This document shows, one piece after another, positions 17,149 to 26,553 of a stretch of 64,000 nt of DNA. The first letter of the stretch is position 1, and the number at the start of each line of letters is the position of its first letter. The position numbers and the translations under genes are program-made. Source of the DNA: Thalassobacillus cyri (lineage in GTDB: Bacteria > Bacillota > Bacilli > Bacillales > Halobacillaceae); NCBI RefSeq assembly GCF_900107755.1, contig NZ_FNQR01000008.1:62001-126000 (forward strand), given 5' to 3'. The notes beneath the pieces were generated by a model. The model was not told the DNA's origin, did not search any database, and worked only from the letters and a program-made list of their open reading frames with translations.

Positions 17149-17284
17149 ATATTTTATAAATGGATTTTATCAAAAATTATTCCACAAATGAGTCAAAAAA
17201 AATAGATGATAAACCATACCCGGGTTAATTGATAGACAGTCCAGGGACGCAATCAAACGGATCCGTTGAGTATGGTTATCTTTT

Positions 17285-17749
17285 TTATAATTTTAAACCA
17301 CTTCTACTCTTAAATCTTCGTAACAAGGTATGACTTTCTACCCTCGTAATCCCCTCGAGAGCATATAATTCTTTATTGATAAATGACTCCAACTCTTTAA
17401 AGTCTTTGACAAGGACATGCATATGTAGCGTACTTGGTCCTGTCATTTGATAACAGCTTGCGACATATGGGTTATTTGCAAGGTTTTCTGCTACTTCTAC
17501 AAGGGATCTTGGTTCACAATCGACTTCAAAAAATGCGGAAACTTGTTTTCCGACTTTTTCACTGTTGACGACTGCCGTAAATTTTTCAATTACCCCGCAT
17601 TCAATCAACTGATTGACTCTTGCACGTACGGCTACCCTCGAAAGATCTAGCTGCTTTCCAATATCCGTATAGGATAACCTTCCATCCTCGATCAATAACT
17701 CCAATATTTTTTTATCTAAATCATCAATCTTCGTTAAAGGATCTTTCAT
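17285..17749 (-). CDS. Lrp/AsnC-family transcription regulator (YwrC-like)
   Basis: A feast/famine regulator of 154 residues. The N-terminal winged helix-turn-helix (DKKILELLIEDGRLSYTDIGKQLDLSRVAVRARVNQL) is followed by the RAM ligand-binding domain (about residues 70-145). In B. subtilis the Lrp-type YwrC sits with the chromate transporter genes ywrA and ywrB, and ywrD is the cytosolic gamma-glutamyltransferase. Counterparts of all of these lie within the next 9 kb, so this is probably the local regulator. It is divergent from the peptide transporter operon, and the 314-bp gap between them holds its promoter. Confidence 0.85.
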   Translation of the reverse strand: MKDPLTKIDDLDKKILELLIEDGRLSYTDIGKQLDLSRVAVRARVNQLIECGVIEKFTAVVNSEKVGKQVSAFFEVDCEPRSLVEVAENLANNPYVASCYQMTGPSTLHMHVLVKDFKELESFINKELYALEGITRVESHTLLRRFKSRSGLKL

Positions 17750-17966
17750 AATTAAGCCACCCGACCTTCTGCCTGCTTTTGTTATAAGCTGATGCTTTTC
17801 AAAATTCTATCACTATTACATGACGTTTATCAAACGCCGACAGCATGATTGCCGAAAAAAAGAAAAAATTTAAACTTTTTGTCAATTAAGGGTTTCAATT
17901 TTCTGAATTGTACAATATAATTGTTTTCAACACAATATCTTTTGTTAATTAAATCATTGATTCTAG

Positions 17967-17995
17967 TTAACTTTCGAAATTTATTCACGTAAGAT
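17967..17995 (+). promoter_or_regulatory. Putative sigma-A promoter of the peptide ABC operon
   Basis: TTAACT (17967-17972) and TAAGAT (17990-17995) are separated by 17 bp, about 70 bp upstream of the start at 18064. The boxes are imperfect but the spacing is ideal. Apart from this, the AT-rich gap 17750-18063 shows no clear structure. Confidence 0.4.
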
Positions 17996-18063
17996 AGTTG
18001 TGTTTTCGACTTTAAATTTAGAGAAAACATTATGAAGTGTTTTCTTTTATAAGGAGGGATGAA

Positions 18064-19005
18064 ATGGTTGGTTTAATTGCTAACAGGTTTTTACAGTTGG
18101 TTTTGCTTTTATTTGGAATTTCTTTTCTCGTGTTTATGAGTATGCACTTTGCTCCAGGTGACCCAGCTACGATTATAGGAGGACCAACGGCAACAGAATC
18201 CGACTTAGCGGCGATAAGGGCTGAATTAGGATTGAATGACCCGGTACTGCTCCAATACTTTGATTACATACGAGGGGTAGTCCAAGGAGATCTTGGTTAT
18301 TCGTTCCAAAATAACCAGTCTGTATCTGAAGCCATTGCAACTCGTTTTCCCCAGACGTTAAATCTGGCTATAGCAAGCATGGTAGTAGCTATATTAATCG
18401 GAGTTCCTGCTGGGATCATATCAGCGATCAAACAGAATTCCTGGTTCGATGTTTCCAGTACAACGATTGCACTTGCAGGCATTTCGATTCCGAACTTCTG
18501 GCTAGGTGCAATGCTGATTCTTGTTTTTTCTGTTCAGCTTCAATGGCTGCCTGTCGGAGGGCTTAACGCTCCGTTTTGGTCCATTGAAGGGATGAAACAA
18601 TTAATACTCCCAGCAATCACGCTTGGAACAGCATCGGCTGCAATGATTGCGAGAATGAGCCGGTCGGCGATGCTGGAAGTCATCCGCGCTGACTATATCA
18701 GGACAGCTAAAGCAAAAGGAGTCAAGAGGAATGCAGTGGTTTGGATCCATGCGTTAAGAAACGCGATGATTCCTGTAATTACGGTCATCGGATTAAACTT
18801 TGGTTTTCTTCTGGGAGGCACGATCATTACAGAGCAAGTCTTCGCTATTAACGGTGTAGGACGACTGATGATTGATGCGATTGCTGCCAGGGATTTCCCA
18901 GTTGTACAAGGGACCGTCTTATTGGTAGCCACGCTGTTTGTTGTGGTCAATTTATTAGTTGATATTATTTACGCTTTTATAGACCCAAGGATCAGTTACG
19001 ACTAG
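18064..19005 (+). CDS. Peptide ABC transporter permease (DppB/OppB type)
   Basis: An inner membrane permease of 313 residues with six spans. It has the family N-terminus (LIANRFLQLVLLLFGISFLVF), the FAPGDPA motif, and the EAA loop contacting the ATPase (SRSAMLEVIRADYIRTAKAKG). ATG 18064 follows AAGGAGGG by 5-6 nt; a GTG 27 bp upstream would place the RBS inside the gene. It is first of five genes (permease, permease, binding protein, two ATPases) forming a complete oligopeptide-type importer. Confidence 0.93.
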   Translation: MVGLIANRFLQLVLLLFGISFLVFMSMHFAPGDPATIIGGPTATESDLAAIRAELGLNDPVLLQYFDYIRGVVQGDLGYSFQNNQSVSEAIATRFPQTLNLAIASMVVAILIGVPAGIISAIKQNSWFDVSSTTIALAGISIPNFWLGAMLILVFSVQLQWLPVGGLNAPFWSIEGMKQLILPAITLGTASAAMIARMSRSAMLEVIRADYIRTAKAKGVKRNAVVWIHALRNAMIPVITVIGLNFGFLLGGTIITEQVFAINGVGRLMIDAIAARDFPVVQGTVLLVATLFVVVNLLVDIIYAFIDPRISYD

Positions 19006-19024
19006 ATAGAAGGGAGGGAGTATA

Positions 19025-19933
19025 TTGGCAGGTTCAAGTACTTTAGCGCGTCAACAAGTCGATGCACAAAATAACCAAAGGAAAAAAGAAAAGATGGTCG
19101 TCAAAACGATGAAGCGTTTGATCAAAAATAAGTTGGCTTTATTTGGCTTAATCATTATTTTTGTTCAAATCATTCTTGCTTTATTCGCACCTTGGTTTGC
19201 AGCCTATGATCCGATAAAGCAAGACTTAACAAACGCGGAGCTCGGCATAGGAGCAGAAGGTCACTGGTTAGGAACCGATAATTACGGCCGGGATGTCTGG
19301 TCGCGACTCGTGTTCGGAGCACGGATTTCCCTGCTGGTCGGGATTGGCTCCGTAGGTTTAGGACTTATTGGCGGCATTACGCTTGGATTAATTTCTGGTT
19401 ATTTTAAAAAGTTAGATGGAATCATTATGAGATTTGTTGATTTACTTTTTGCTTTTCCTGGGATTTTACTTGCTATGCTAATCATTGCAATGTTAGGGAC
19501 AAGCTTGGTCAATGTTGTTATTGCCATCAGTATCTGGTCGATTCCAACGTGTGCAAGAATCGTCCGGGGAAGCGTGCTATCGATCAAAAAACAAGAGTAC
19601 ATAATGGCGATGAAGTCACTCGGTGCAGGAAATTTAAGGATTCTCGTTAAACATATCCTCCCGAACTGCACCGCGCCAATCATTGTTTTTGCTACGATGC
19701 GTATGGCTACGGCTATCCTATCAACAGCTGCCTTGAGTTTCTTAGGTTTAGGCGCACAGCCACCAACAGCGGAATGGGGCGCTATGATTGCAGCTGGACA
19801 AGATTACATGTTCACTTCCCCTCACCTCACGATCGTACCCGGTATTGCTATTATGCTGGTCGTATTTGCCTTTAACGTGGTCGGAGATGGCTTAAGAGAC
19901 GCGCTTGATCCAAACATGGATTTAGATTATTAA
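19025..19933 (+). CDS. Peptide ABC transporter permease (DppC/OppC type)
   Basis: The second permease, 302 residues, with the OppC N-terminal extension before the first span. The hallmark GTDNYGRDVWSRLVFGARISL follows the first span, and the EAA loop (KKQEYIMAMKSLGAGNLRIL) couples to the ATPases. A TTG start at 19025 lies behind GGGAGGGAG, 19 nt after dppB. It pairs with the upstream permease to form the channel. Confidence 0.93.
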   Translation: MAGSSTLARQQVDAQNNQRKKEKMVVKTMKRLIKNKLALFGLIIIFVQIILALFAPWFAAYDPIKQDLTNAELGIGAEGHWLGTDNYGRDVWSRLVFGARISLLVGIGSVGLGLIGGITLGLISGYFKKLDGIIMRFVDLLFAFPGILLAMLIIAMLGTSLVNVVIAISIWSIPTCARIVRGSVLSIKKQEYIMAMKSLGAGNLRILVKHILPNCTAPIIVFATMRMATAILSTAALSFLGLGAQPPTAEWGAMIAAGQDYMFTSPHLTIVPGIAIMLVVFAFNVVGDGLRDALDPNMDLDY

Positions 19934-19949
19934 ATTAGGAGGAATGACA

Positions 19950-21497
19950 TTGAAAAAATTTCGTTTACTCGGTGTTTCGTTATTCGTATTTGTTTTGGTT
20001 GCTTTAGCAGGATGTAGTAGTGAATCTGGCGGCGCATCTAATAGTGGGGCAAATGATTCAAATGCTCCGCAGGAACTGACTTATGCTACCACCTCTGATG
20101 TGGTCGGGCTATCCCCGATCGATACCAATGATTCTGTTTCTTCTGCGGTGATTGAACAAGTCTATGAAACTCTTTTTGTCCGTGATTCAAAGACGATGGA
20201 AATCAAACCTCATTTAGCAGAATCATACGAAAACCCTGATGACCGTACTTGGGTGATTAAATTAAAAGAAGATGTGAAGTTTCACGATGGCACTCCTTTT
20301 AACGCTGAAGCGGTGAAATACACGTTTGAGCAGTTTATGGACGAAGAACGAGCTGCTCCTCGTGCTTCGTTGCTAGAACCAATTGAATCCATAGAAGTAC
20401 AAGATGAATACACGGTCGTTATTAAAACCACAGAGCCTTATGGTCCATTGCTAGCTGCCTTGTCACATACGAATGCTTCTATTGTAAGTCCTGAAGCCGA
20501 TAAATCCGGTGAATTGAACAAAAACCCAGTAGGAACAGGTCCTTTCGTTTTTGAAGAGTGGGTGCAAGGGGACCACGTTTCTCTTAAGAAAAACGAGGAT
20601 TACTGGAATGGGGCTCCTGACTTAGAAAATGTCACGATGAAAGTGGTGCCAGAATATTCAACGGCTGTATCTATGCTTCAAACAGGGGAAGTTCAGTTTA
20701 TTGATGCGATCCCTACGGAACAGCTCCCACGTTTGGAATCTATTAAAAATGTAGAGATTCAACAAAAAGAAGGAACTCCAGTCTACTACTTAGGCTTTAA
20801 TATGAACAAAGAACCATTCAATGACATCAATTTCCGTAAAGCTGTATCTTATGCGATAGACCGGGAAGCTTACGTGGAGCAATTAAAGGGACTCGGTGTT
20901 AAGAACAACAGCATTATTGGACCAAAAGTGTTTGGATATGATGAATCAGCCTCTGAAGAAGGTTATTCCTACGATCCTGAAAAAGCCAAGCAATTGATTG
21001 AGGAGCATGGCTTTGAGGGGCAGGAGATCACATTACTGGCAGCGAATCGTGAAAGTTATATGAAGATGGCAGAAATCGTCCAGGCTAACCTTACAGAAGC
21101 TGGATTTAACGTAAAAATTGAGACAATGGAATGGGGTACCTTCCTGGATACAACGGCAGAAGGTAATTTCGAAATGACTTTCCTTGGCTGGTCAAACAGT
21201 ACAGCCGACGGTAGTGAACTGCTATATCCGAATTTACACTCGGACAATATTGGTTCTTCTAACCGGATGGGGTACGACAACCCTGAGTTCGATAAACTGG
21301 TGAATGAATCTCGTGTGACCGTCGATCAGGAAGTTCGTAAACAGAAACTGAATGAAGCGAATATCATGGCCGTTAACGATGCTGTGTGGGTCCCTATGCA
21401 TCACGGTGTTGTTACCGCAGCATTTGATCAATCAGTCAAAGGGCTGGAACTTGACCCCACTGGCCAATGGTCTCTTTACAATGTAAGCAGAGAGTAG
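19950..21497 (+). CDS. Peptide-binding lipoprotein (family 5 solute-binding protein)
   Basis: An extracellular substrate-binding lipoprotein of 515 residues. A signal peptide ends in the lipobox LAGC; the family-5 signature region (HLAESYENPDDRTWVIKLKEDVKFHDGTPF) follows. TTG 19950 is preferred to ATG 19944 because AGGAGG at 19937-19942 is 7 nt away from the TTG but only 1 nt from the ATG. The operon partner genes and the downstream gamma-glutamyltransferase suggest gamma-glutamyl peptides or glutathione as ligand, an inference only. Confidence 0.92.
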   Translation: MKKFRLLGVSLFVFVLVALAGCSSESGGASNSGANDSNAPQELTYATTSDVVGLSPIDTNDSVSSAVIEQVYETLFVRDSKTMEIKPHLAESYENPDDRTWVIKLKEDVKFHDGTPFNAEAVKYTFEQFMDEERAAPRASLLEPIESIEVQDEYTVVIKTTEPYGPLLAALSHTNASIVSPEADKSGELNKNPVGTGPFVFEEWVQGDHVSLKKNEDYWNGAPDLENVTMKVVPEYSTAVSMLQTGEVQFIDAIPTEQLPRLESIKNVEIQQKEGTPVYYLGFNMNKEPFNDINFRKAVSYAIDREAYVEQLKGLGVKNNSIIGPKVFGYDESASEEGYSYDPEKAKQLIEEHGFEGQEITLLAANRESYMKMAEIVQANLTEAGFNVKIETMEWGTFLDTTAEGNFEMTFLGWSNSTADGSELLYPNLHSDNIGSSNRMGYDNPEFDKLVNESRVTVDQEVRKQKLNEANIMAVNDAVWVPMHHGVVTAAFDQSVKGLELDPTGQWSLYNVSRE

Positions 21498-21505
21498 GGT
21501 GATTT

Positions 21506-22507
21506 ATGGAAACACTATTGAACGTCAACAACTTAGTGACATCCTTCCGTACAGCCAAGGAGAAAATCCAGGCTGTGCGGGGAGTGTCTTTTTCCGTGGA
21601 TAAGGGAGAAACATTGTGTATCGTCGGTGAATCAGGTTGTGGAAAGAGTATCACCACCTTGTCTATCATGGGACTGCTTCCGGATAACGGCGAAATATCG
21701 GAGGGGTCCATTACGTTTCAAGGGCAAGAACTCACGAAAAAAAAAGAAGAAGAAATGAGAAGGCATCGAGGCAATGATATTTCCATGATATTTCAAGAGC
21801 CGATGACAGCTTTGAACCCTGTTTTTACGGTAGGTTATCAAATTATGGAGCCTTTAAATCTTCATACGAATCTAGGAAAAAATGAGAAAAGAAAGCGCGC
21901 GGTTGAACTGCTGAATCAAGTCGGATTATCAAACCCGGAAAAAACATTGAAAAAATATCCCCACGAACTAAGTGGTGGGATGAGACAGCGGGTTATGATT
22001 GCGATTAGCCTGGCTTGTAACCCTTCATTATTAATTGCTGATGAGCCAACGACAGCATTAGATGTCACCATCCAAGCGCAAATATTGGATTTAATCGATG
22101 ACTTAAAGGAAAAAATGGGGATGGGCGTACTCATGGTTACGCACGATATGGGCGTTGTTGCCGAAGTCGCTGACCGTGTGATGGTCATGTATGCGGGAAA
22201 TGTCGTGGAAACAGGTACCGTAAAAGAAGTTTTTGAAAACCCTAGCCATCCTTACACCAAAGGGCTGCTCGCTTCGGTCCCCAATGTTGATGAGGAAGAC
22301 CATAGTCTTGAAGCGATTCCTGGGACACTACCGAATTTGAATGAGAAAATTGCCGGCTGTCGTTTCCATCCAAGGTGTCCCTATGCCATGGATAAATGCA
22401 GGAAGGAAGACCCTCCTCATTTTCGTATCACGGATCAACAGCAATCGAAATGCTGGCTACATGAGGAGGTGCCGTCACATGAGTCTACACACAAAGCCTA
22501 TTCTTGA
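21506..22507 (+). CDS. Peptide ABC transporter ATPase (DppD/OppD type)
   Basis: A cytoplasmic ATPase of 333 residues. The Walker A motif is GESGCGKS, the signature is LSGGMRQRVMIA and the Walker B is LLIADEPTTALD, with the switch His in VTHDMG. The C-terminal oligopeptide-transporter extension has a cysteine cluster (AGCRFHPRCPYAMDKC) typical of OppD/DppD, where an iron-sulfur cluster has been proposed. It overlaps the next ATPase gene by 29 bp. Confidence 0.94.
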   Translation: METLLNVNNLVTSFRTAKEKIQAVRGVSFSVDKGETLCIVGESGCGKSITTLSIMGLLPDNGEISEGSITFQGQELTKKKEEEMRRHRGNDISMIFQEPMTALNPVFTVGYQIMEPLNLHTNLGKNEKRKRAVELLNQVGLSNPEKTLKKYPHELSGGMRQRVMIAISLACNPSLLIADEPTTALDVTIQAQILDLIDDLKEKMGMGVLMVTHDMGVVAEVADRVMVMYAGNVVETGTVKEVFENPSHPYTKGLLASVPNVDEEDHSLEAIPGTLPNLNEKIAGCRFHPRCPYAMDKCRKEDPPHFRITDQQQSKCWLHEEVPSHESTHKAYS

Positions 22508-23453
22508 AGTCGATCAAGTAAAAAAGTATTTTCCTATTAAAAGCGGTTTTCTGAAACGGACTGTTGCCAACGTTCAGGCAGTCGAAAATGTATCGGTGGA
22601 TGTCATGGAAGGCGAAACATTAGGTATCGTTGGAGAGTCCGGCTGTGGAAAGTCTACATTTGGACGCACCATACTTGGTCTGGAAAGTCTGACGGATGGC
22701 TCCATCAAATTCCGTGGAGAAGAGATAGGCGGTCTATCAGATCGCCAGTTGAAAAAATATAAAAAAGAAATGCAAATGATCTTCCAGGATCCTTACGCCT
22801 CTTTGAATCCGAGGCGGCGGATTGGCGATGCACTAGAGGAAGCCTTTATTATTCATACGAACTTAAGAAAGACGGAACGGAAACAGCGAGTGAAAGAACT
22901 TCTCGTGGAAGTCGGATTAAAGGAGGAGCACGCCGAACGCTATCCGCACGAATTCAGCGGAGGTCAACGACAGCGGATCGGAATCGCTCGAGCTGTTTCT
23001 TTGAATCCTTCTTTAATTGTATGTGATGAGGCCGTTTCAGCACTGGATGTTTCTGTCCAGGCACAAATCATTCAGCTTTTGAAAGAACTGCAGCAATCTC
23101 ATCAGCTTACTTATTTATTCATTTCCCATGACCTTGGCGTTGTAAAACACATATCAGACCGAGTCTTAGTCATGTACTTAGGTGCAACCGCTGAACTTGC
23201 ACCAGCCGGCCAATTGTTTTCGAATCCGCTTCATCCTTATACACAAGCTCTCCTGTCTGCCATTCCCAGACCTGTAGTAGGACGTAAAAAGGAACGCATT
23301 CGTTTGAAAGGAGAGCTGCCTAACGCCTCCAATTACCCGAGCGGTTGTCCTTTTCATACGCGATGCCCGCTTGCTCATGAACGCTGTCGACAGGAAAAAC
23401 CTGTATGGCGAGAGGTGGAGAAAGGGCATTTTGTAGCCTGTCATGAAGTTTAA
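22479..23453 (+). CDS. Peptide ABC transporter ATPase (DppF/OppF type)
   Basis: The second ATPase, 324 residues from ATG 22479, which follows GAGGAGG by 9 nt. The frame is open further upstream but only inside dppD. Walker A is GESGCGKS, the signature FSGGQRQRIGIA, Walker B LIVCDEAVSALD and the switch SHDLG. A C-terminal cysteine cluster (PSGCPFHTRCPLAHERC) parallels that in the partner ATPase. It closes the five-gene importer. A 9-bp stem hairpin without a T-run (23472-23492) follows, so read-through into the next gene is likely. Confidence 0.94.
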   Translation: MSLHTKPILEVDQVKKYFPIKSGFLKRTVANVQAVENVSVDVMEGETLGIVGESGCGKSTFGRTILGLESLTDGSIKFRGEEIGGLSDRQLKKYKKEMQMIFQDPYASLNPRRRIGDALEEAFIIHTNLRKTERKQRVKELLVEVGLKEEHAERYPHEFSGGQRQRIGIARAVSLNPSLIVCDEAVSALDVSVQAQIIQLLKELQQSHQLTYLFISHDLGVVKHISDRVLVMYLGATAELAPAGQLFSNPLHPYTQALLSAIPRPVVGRKKERIRLKGELPNASNYPSGCPFHTRCPLAHERCRQEKPVWREVEKGHFVACHEV

Positions 23454-23584
23454 TCAGCAAGGGCACAAGCGCCTTTAGCTGCAAGCTAAAGGTAACCAAC
23501 GGAATTTTTAACGTGTGTATGCGGGGCAGCTACAGAACCAGCTGAACGTAAACAAACGGAAATTGATACGAAAGGAGCACGTCA

Positions 23585-25198
23585 ATGAAGCACTTAGACA
23601 ATCTCTATAACCCATACGAAACGCCGAGGCATACGACGATCGCAAAAAACGGCATGGTTGCTACCTCTCAACCTCTAGCCGCTCAGGCGGGACTTACCAT
23701 GTTACAAAAAGGAGGAAATGCGATAGATGCGGCGATTGCTGCTGCGGCTACCTTAACTGTGGTAGAACCGACTTCGAATGGCATTGGAAGTGATGCTTTC
23801 GCACTCGTATGGGTGAAAGATAAACTATATGGTTTGAACGGGAGCGGTCATGCTCCAGCATCGATTTCTATTGATAAACTAAAAAGCCGTGGTTATGATG
23901 AAATCCCTAAATACGGGTTCGTTCCCGTCACTGTACCAGGAGCACCTGGAGCGTGGGTAGAGTTATCCAACCGATTTGGCAAGCTTCCATTTGAAGAAGT
24001 TCTAGCCCCTGCTATCCAATACGCTGAAGAAGGCTACCCTGTCTCACCAGTACTCGGTAAGTTCTGGGCTATGGCAGCTGAGAAATTCAAAGAAACGCTT
24101 GAAGGGGAAGAGTTCTCCCATTGGTTTGATACATTCGCACCGAACGGCCAGGCACCTCAAATCGGGGAGGTGTGGAAGTCAAAGGGGCATGCGACTACAC
24201 TGAGAAAGATTGCAGAAACAAAAGGGGAGGCCTTCTATAAAGGAGAGTTGGCCGAGCAGATGGACCAATTCTCTAAGCAGTATGGCGGGTACATAACCAA
24301 AGAAGATCTTGCAGCCTACGAGCCGAAATGGGTCGAGCCGATTTCTGTCGATTATAGAGGTTATCAGGTTTGGGAAATTCCTCCGAACGGACAGGGCATC
24401 GTAGCTTTATCTGCTCTTAACATTCTGAAAGGCTTCGATATTCGCGAAAAAGAATCGGTAAATACGTACCATAAACAAATCGAAGCGATGAAACTGGCCT
24501 TTGCTGACGGAGAAAAATATATTGCAGACGAATCGTTTATGCATGTAAGCAGTGAGGATTTACTTAACGAAAGCTATGCCGAGGAAAGAAGAGGGTTAAT
24601 AGGAGATACAGCACGTTTACCAGAGTCTGGAACCCCACCCAAAGGGGGCACCGTCTATCTGGCGGCTGCTGATAATGAAGGGAATATGGTGTCATTTATT
24701 CAAAGCAACTACATGGGTTTCGGTTCCGGGTTGGTTGTACCAGGAACAGGAATTGCTTTGCAAAACCGGGGCCATAATTTTTCAATGGACCCTGAGCATG
24801 CCAACTCGTTACAAGGAAACAAAAAATCCTACCATACGATCATCCCTGGCTTCCTGACAAAAGGAAAGGAACCAGTGGGACCATTTGGAGTTATGGGTGG
24901 ATTTATGCAGCCGCAAGGCCATGTTCAAGTAGCCATGAATACGGTTGATTTTCACTTGAACCCACAGGCTGCGTTAGATTCTCCGAGGTGGCAATGGATG
25001 AAAGAACGTACCGTCTGGGTAGAGCCGAATTTCCCTAGCCATGTGGCTGAAGCTTTGGCAAGAAAAGGACATAACATTGAAATTCAATTAGAGACGGGGG
25101 CATTCGGAAGGGGTCAAGTTATTTGGCGTGATCCTCAAACAGGAACATTGTTTGGAGGAACGGAGTCCCGAACAGATGGAGCAATTGCCGCCTATTAA
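23585..25198 (+). CDS. Cytosolic gamma-glutamyltransferase (YwrD-like)
   Basis: A Ntn-hydrolase of the gamma-glutamyltranspeptidase family, 537 residues. The autocatalytic cleavage nucleophile is probably T356 in the motif KGGTVYLA, dividing large and small subunits; GIGSDAFALVW and the closing GGTESRTDGAIAAY are also family-typical. No signal peptide is present, unlike extracellular Ggt, which places it with YwrD-type cytosolic enzymes. Directly after a peptide importer it would act on imported gamma-glutamyl peptides or glutathione. The chromate transporter genes follow 35 nt later. Confidence 0.9.
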   Translation: MKHLDNLYNPYETPRHTTIAKNGMVATSQPLAAQAGLTMLQKGGNAIDAAIAAAATLTVVEPTSNGIGSDAFALVWVKDKLYGLNGSGHAPASISIDKLKSRGYDEIPKYGFVPVTVPGAPGAWVELSNRFGKLPFEEVLAPAIQYAEEGYPVSPVLGKFWAMAAEKFKETLEGEEFSHWFDTFAPNGQAPQIGEVWKSKGHATTLRKIAETKGEAFYKGELAEQMDQFSKQYGGYITKEDLAAYEPKWVEPISVDYRGYQVWEIPPNGQGIVALSALNILKGFDIREKESVNTYHKQIEAMKLAFADGEKYIADESFMHVSSEDLLNESYAEERRGLIGDTARLPESGTPPKGGTVYLAAADNEGNMVSFIQSNYMGFGSGLVVPGTGIALQNRGHNFSMDPEHANSLQGNKKSYHTIIPGFLTKGKEPVGPFGVMGGFMQPQGHVQVAMNTVDFHLNPQAALDSPRWQWMKERTVWVEPNFPSHVAEALARKGHNIEIQLETGAFGRGQVIWRDPQTGTLFGGTESRTDGAIAAY

Positions 25199-25233
25199 GT
25201 TATAAAGAGATGTAGGAGAAAGGAGATGTAAGA

Positions 25234-25806
25234 ATGCAGCAATGGAATCTCTTTATAGCATTTTTCCGTGTCGGAATGCTTGGTTATGGGGGCGGACCAT
25301 CTTCCATTCCTCTCGTCCACAAAGAAGTGGTGGAAAAGTATAAGTGGTTGACAGATGATGATTTTGGGGATGTACTTGCACTCGGTAACTCGCTTCCGGG
25401 GCCCATTGCAACAAAAATGGCCGGCTATATCGGATACCGGGTCTCCGGCATTCTTGGCATGCTGAATGCTGTCATGGCCACCATCCTGCCAACAATAGTC
25501 ATCATGATTGTTTTGATTACTTCGCTCAACAGCTTTCGAAATCAACCGTGGGTGAATGGGATGACCAATGCAGTGATACCTGTCGTGGGCGTGATGCTGG
25601 CAAAGCTTACGTATGACTTTTTTAAAAAAGCAAAGGTGAACATGGGATGGACGGCCACAATAATTTTAGGGGTCAGTTCCCTGGCATTGATTGAATGGGC
25701 GGGCATCCATCCTGGACTCATTATTTTTGCTTTGCTTTTGTATGCACTGCTGCGCCCAAAGAAAAAGAAAGATGTCACCTTACATAGACAGGAGCAATCC
25801 TCATGA
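25234..25806 (+). CDS. Chromate transporter half-subunit 1 (YwrB-like)
   Basis: A short-chain CHR-family membrane protein of 190 residues with about five to six spans. It has the family motif GMLGYGGGPSSIPL near residue 15 and LGNSLPGPIATKMAGYIGY near residue 50. Short CHR proteins work as pairs, and the partner gene overlaps by ATGA. They are known as chromate exporters, with sulfate as the natural analogue. The gene order with a gamma-glutamyltransferase and Lrp regulator mirrors the ywr region of B. subtilis. Confidence 0.9.
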   Translation: MQQWNLFIAFFRVGMLGYGGGPSSIPLVHKEVVEKYKWLTDDDFGDVLALGNSLPGPIATKMAGYIGYRVSGILGMLNAVMATILPTIVIMIVLITSLNSFRNQPWVNGMTNAVIPVVGVMLAKLTYDFFKKAKVNMGWTATIILGVSSLALIEWAGIHPGLIIFALLLYALLRPKKKKDVTLHRQEQSS

Positions 25807-26339
25807 TGCTGTGGAATATATTTGTCGCCTTTTTCATCCCTGGTATTGTAGGGTACGGGGGCGGTCCTGCCTCTATCCCATTGGTTGAAAATGAAGTCGT
25901 CGATCGTTTTGGATGGATGAACGTATCAGAATTCAGTGAAATGCTGGCCATGGCGAATGCTTTGCCTGGACCGATCGCAACAAAAATGGCCGGCTTTATC
26001 GGTTACCAGCAAGCAGGCGTTTTGGGAGCTGTCACAGGTGTCTTCGCAACTGTTGCTCCCTCATTGATTTTGATGATTTTATTGTTGAGTCTTTTGGCTA
26101 AATTTAAGAACTCCCCACGGGTTAAAACGATGACTAACTTGATTCGTCCCGCAATTGCTGTGCTGCTCGGGATTATGGCTTTTCAATTTTTCAGTACTTC
26201 CTATGAAGCCAGCGGGTTGATACAGACAGGCTTTTTAATTGTGGCTAGTTTGATTTTGCTGGAAAAAATGAAAATACATCCGGCGTTTGTTATTTTAGGA
26301 TCACTGGTTTACGGTGCAGTCTTCTTGGGAAATATTTGA
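25803..26339 (+). CDS. Chromate transporter half-subunit 2 (YwrA-like)
   Basis: The second half of the CHR pair, 178 residues, homologous to the upstream gene: GIVGYGGGPASIPL near residue 15 and ANALPGPIATKMAGFIGY near residue 54, then hydrophobic spans. The start overlaps the stop of subunit 1 (ATGA). The gene ends just before the duplicated DHQS-II fragment. Confidence 0.9.
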   Translation: MMLWNIFVAFFIPGIVGYGGGPASIPLVENEVVDRFGWMNVSEFSEMLAMANALPGPIATKMAGFIGYQQAGVLGAVTGVFATVAPSLILMILLLSLLAKFKNSPRVKTMTNLIRPAIAVLLGIMAFQFFSTSYEASGLIQTGFLIVASLILLEKMKIHPAFVILGSLVYGAVFLGNI

Positions 26340-26376
26340 TATCGCTACCGCATTTCCAATCCATAACAACAGACGA

Positions 26377-26511
26377 CATTATGTATTAGAAGAAAACAAG
26401 GCAGAAGTAGCGATCGAAGATTTAGAAGTTGTCCATCGCATCCTTGACTTGAAAGATAAGCCTAGCCATCACTTAGGTGAACAAAACAATGAGTTGACTG
26501 TTGAAAAGTGA
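26377..26511 (+). pseudogene. Remnant of a DHQS-II-like gene (C-terminal 45 codons)
   Basis: The frame reads YVLEENKAEVAIEDLEVVH and ends in LGEQNNELTVEK, a clear but diverged copy of the C-terminus at 16791-16925. There is no start codon of its own with an RBS; the fragment runs directly out of the chromate transporter's stop region. Changes such as loss of the RHLG motif (HHLG) suggest it is no longer under selection. Confidence 0.75.
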
Positions 26512-26528
26512 TGATCTCATAACAAATA

Positions 26529-26553
26529 ACCTGACATCCTTCAGGTATTCTTG
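26529..26553 (+). terminator. Terminator in the duplicated segment
   Basis: ACCTGA (26529-26534) and TCAGGT (26541-26546) form a perfect 6-bp stem followed by ATTCTT. It now sits after the chromate transporter genes and may serve as their terminator. Confidence 0.5.

Noticed and set aside
23472..23492. Terminator after the peptide ABC operon
   Set aside because: The 9-bp stem is good but has only a 3-nt loop and no T-run, so it may be an mRNA-stabilising hairpin instead.
26314..26511. 65-codon ORF ending in the DHQS-II-like tail, as a real gene
   Set aside because: Its start lies inside the chromate transporter gene, and only the last 45 codons resemble the DHQS-II protein; treated as a duplicated remnant.
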